From a virus: DNA of 24,246 nt. The position numbers and the translations under genes are program-made. Location: the IMG/VR virus record IMGVR_UViG_3300025000_000414, positions 1-24,246 of that record, one strand, 5' to 3'. Below are positions 22,520 to 24,246 of this stretch, piece by piece (within the stretch, counting starts at the first letter, position 1; each line of letters begins with the position of its first letter). Below the pieces are notes generated by a model. The model saw only the letters and a list, made by a program, of their open reading frames with translations, had not been told where the DNA came from and did not search any database.

Positions 22520-23443
22520 TCATGCAGCACCAGGTGAACCAAATATACCTCGAGGATCTGACCAACCAAACGAACCACGGAAAGTCGCTTTGAACTTAGC
22601 ATTCTCCGTATCAAAGTCATTCTCAGTTCCAAACGCATCAGGCCGACGTTCCATGTACTTCAAGCCATCCGGGCAGTTGGTCTTAATAAACCATGCATCA
22701 CTATCCGTCAGGTAATGATTCACAGCAATGCCTTGTGGAAACTTTTTTGAGGCTCGAATAGCATTGATATCATTATTTGCACTGCCAGACTGTCCAATAG
22801 ACTCGAGAATCCTCATAGCGTCGAACTCAAGTGCGGTCGGAATGATCAACTTCTGGGGCATAATCGCGATCTTAAGGCCACGATCAGTGGTGAATGCAGC
22901 AATGTCAATGCATGCCTGCTCGAGAGCAGCTTCACTAAGATCTGCCGCAGTAGCAAGTTCATTACGCCACGTACCACCAGACTTGTTCGGATGATCAGTA
23001 GCACAAAGCTCCTTACCATCACTATTAGTCCCCATAGTATAAGCAGCAGTAAAAGCCCTATTGAGAATATTCGCTCCAATGATCTCTTTGGTCTGCCGAA
23101 TGGAGAATGCCAGCGCATTTGCACGACGCAGCGCTACAGTAACAGCTATACCATCTTCGTACATTTCTCGAGTAATAATAAACCCAAGGCCATACGTTAC
23201 ATGAGTGTAGCGGCTAACAAATCCTTGCTCCTGCTCATCATACGCAATCCCAGCTCCCTCGGTTTTTACTGCTGCGAGGCCGAAACCAGTTACGCCAGCT
23301 TCCTCTTCGAAAGCCTTCGTAGAGTTACCCTTTTCAAAAACATCCAAATATTCAATCGGATACTCTTTATATTTCTGCCCGAACCAAGTCTTTACACCCG
23401 GTACAAGATCTTTTGCAAAATTACTAGTAGTAATAATACCCAT
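22520..23443 (-). CDS. Major capsid protein, HK97-fold type, 307 aa
   Basis: The protein matches a well-known phage major head protein family in order: N-terminal arm; FEEEAGVTGFGLAAVKTEG; the strongly conserved YTHVTYGLGFIITREMYED (79-97); the helix RRANALAFSIRQTKE (106-120); LATAADLSEAALEQA; PQKLIIPTALEFDAMRILES; HYLTDSDAWFIKT; and the end FKATFRGSFGWSDPRGIFGS. Length and the absence of a long N-terminal delta domain are normal for this group. A scaffold or protease would lie to the right, outside the window. AAAGGAG precedes the ATG. It is followed by a hairpin, fitting high expression. Confidence 0.92.
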   Translation of the reverse strand: MGIITTSNFAKDLVPGVKTWFGQKYKEYPIEYLDVFEKGNSTKAFEEEAGVTGFGLAAVKTEGAGIAYDEQEQGFVSRYTHVTYGLGFIITREMYEDGIAVTVALRRANALAFSIRQTKEIIGANILNRAFTAAYTMGTNSDGKELCATDHPNKSGGTWRNELATAADLSEAALEQACIDIAAFTTDRGLKIAIMPQKLIIPTALEFDAMRILESIGQSGSANNDINAIRASKKFPQGIAVNHYLTDSDAWFIKTNCPDGLKYMERRPDAFGTENDFDTENAKFKATFRGSFGWSDPRGIFGSPGAA

Positions 23444-23495
23444 TTGTAAGCTCCTTTAAATGATGATTAAATAGCAGAAGTTAATAAGCAACTAA

Positions 23496-24092
23496 TTAAA
23501 CATCAGTTGAAATAGTCAGGCCCAGCTCATGCTCTCCGAAAAGAACTTCCCACTTGGCATAATTTCCAAGTTCATTATCGTCACGATTCACAAGCTTCAA
23601 AATTCTGCAATTACCACTAGTGTCGGTTGCAGTATCACTAGAGTCAAGTTCCATAGCAGACTTGCCAGTAGCAGTTGAACCCGAGCCAACTACAAAGTTA
23701 GTAGACAGTCCAACCATTGCAGCAGTAATAGAGTTGGCATCACTATCTTCCTGAACCTCAAAAATAACCTGAGGATCATCAACTACCAAACAATACATTG
23801 CAGTAGCAGCCGGCCTATATGCCCGCAGCGGCGTGTCAGCCTGAATCATTACATAAGGATTATCACCAAAACCAATTACAACACCACGAACAGCCGCACC
23901 AGCAGTAGCTTGTGCGACCGTAGGATACTTGCCGGTTGCATCTGCAGATCCAGCACTTTTAACTGCATCACCTTTAAAAGTTGCAGTATTATCCGTAGAC
24001 GGAATGTAATAAACATTTGCCTGACCGTTCCAAGGAGACCCGTTCAAATGTTTTACCGGCTTAAAGCCGAAAGGAGTATCAAGATTAGCCAT
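23496..24092 (-). CDS. Head protein beside capsid gene (probable decoration or head structural protein), 198 aa
   Basis: The start MANLDTPFGFKPVKHLNGSPW is typical of a phage structural protein repeatedly found just before this kind of major capsid gene. It goes on with a PTVAQATAGAAVRGVVIGF segment and DDPQVIFEVQEDSD, all beta-rich and without membrane or export signals. It probably coats or stabilises the head, though direct evidence for its family is limited. GAGGT lies 8 nt before the ATG. Confidence 0.75.
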   Translation of the reverse strand: MANLDTPFGFKPVKHLNGSPWNGQANVYYIPSTDNTATFKGDAVKSAGSADATGKYPTVAQATAGAAVRGVVIGFGDNPYVMIQADTPLRAYRPAATAMYCLVVDDPQVIFEVQEDSDANSITAAMVGLSTNFVVGSGSTATGKSAMELDSSDTATDTSGNCRILKLVNRDDNELGNYAKWEVLFGEHELGLTISTDV

Positions 24093-24119
24093 ATTTTTTA
24101 CCTCAACAAAGTTTAATTA

Positions 24120-24246
24120 TTACGAAATAGTCACACTTCCAGACAAGCCATCTCTACCCTCGCCACGAGAGTTCCGCTTAATTTGGTTTTCTACCTCACT
24201 AATCTTGGCTTGTGATTCGGCTCGGTCTGCCTCATAAATCTCTTCT
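24120..24246 (-). CDS. 3' end of an unidentified head-module gene
   Basis: Forty-two codons run from the right edge to a TAA-TAA double stop. The visible C-terminus starts as a charged, heptad-like helix (ADRAESQAKISEVENQIKR) and ends with a Gly-rich tail (GEGRDGLSGSVTIS). Position just before the head and capsid genes would suit a scaffold or a head-assembly protein, but too little is present to name it. Confidence 0.65.
   Translation of the reverse strand, partial: EEIYEADRAESQAKISEVENQIKRNSRGEGRDGLSGSVTIS

Noticed and set aside
1-24246. tRNA genes, rRNA, CRISPR arrays, insertion sequences, attachment sites
   Set aside because: None was recognised on reading both strands; apart from the HNH cassette no mobile-element enzyme is present.

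Overview
The window is a stretch of the late (virion and lysis) region of a tailed double-stranded DNA bacteriophage or prophage. Every supported gene reads leftward (minus strand). Genes are packed head to tail, most with ATGA or TAATG overlaps or gaps below 15 nt. The sequence shows an HK97-type major capsid protein, a head protein next to it, a tail fibre, a tail-adaptor-like and a beta-propeller hub-like protein, GH24 lysozyme, a holin candidate and large helical virion proteins. No tape-measure, tail-tube, sheath or baseplate gene is visible, so a short-tailed (podovirus-like) particle is the best inference. A lipobox lipoprotein and Sec signal peptides suggest a Gram-negative host, but nothing identifies it further. 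No integrase, tRNA, CRISPR or bacterial housekeeping gene is present.

Layout in transcription order (right to left). (1) Head module, 24246-21592: 3' end of an unidentified gene, head protein, major capsid protein, a strong hairpin, a small structural protein, an AT-rich spacer with a perfect 13-bp hairpin, then two small proteins. (2) Fibre and exported-protein module, 21166-16956: three consecutive large proteins (fibre with a CBM-like module, lectin-like sandwich, parallel beta-helix) that all begin with Sec signal peptides, then a fragment of a SleB-type hydrolase and a lipoprotein. (3) Accessory and lysis module, 16956-12954: small zinc-ribbon proteins, a holin candidate, a secreted staphylococcal-type nuclease, a DUF1353 protein, a one-TM protein, a C1 papain-like peptidase and GH24 lysozyme. 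(4) A homing-endonuclease insertion, 12899-12225, at the start of a small zinc-binding gene. (5) Tail and adaptor module, 12267-5088: adaptor, propeller hub, and a run of beta-rich proteins including one built of about eleven short repeats and one with an internal duplication. (6) Long helical virion proteins, 5086-1, probably DNA-ejection or internal virion proteins, with a duplicated C-terminal peptide at one junction; the last gene runs off the left edge.

The most striking feature is at 12226-12941. An HNH-AP2 homing endonuclease sits between a broken 15-codon copy of the zinc-binding gene's start and a complete gene whose first 14 codons are a mostly synonymous recoding of that fragment. 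This looks like an endonuclease cassette that carries a recoded 5' end to repair the gene it interrupts. Other points are the cluster of exported proteins in a virion operon, the synonymous duplication of the peptide TERNCCNGE, and several tiny or broken genes (a 28-residue zinc ribbon and the SleB fragment).

By eye, the composition is mosaic: about 14.5-21 kb and 5-6.6 kb look more GC-rich, while the endonuclease gene is very AT-rich. All functions are read from sequence motifs only; no database search was possible.
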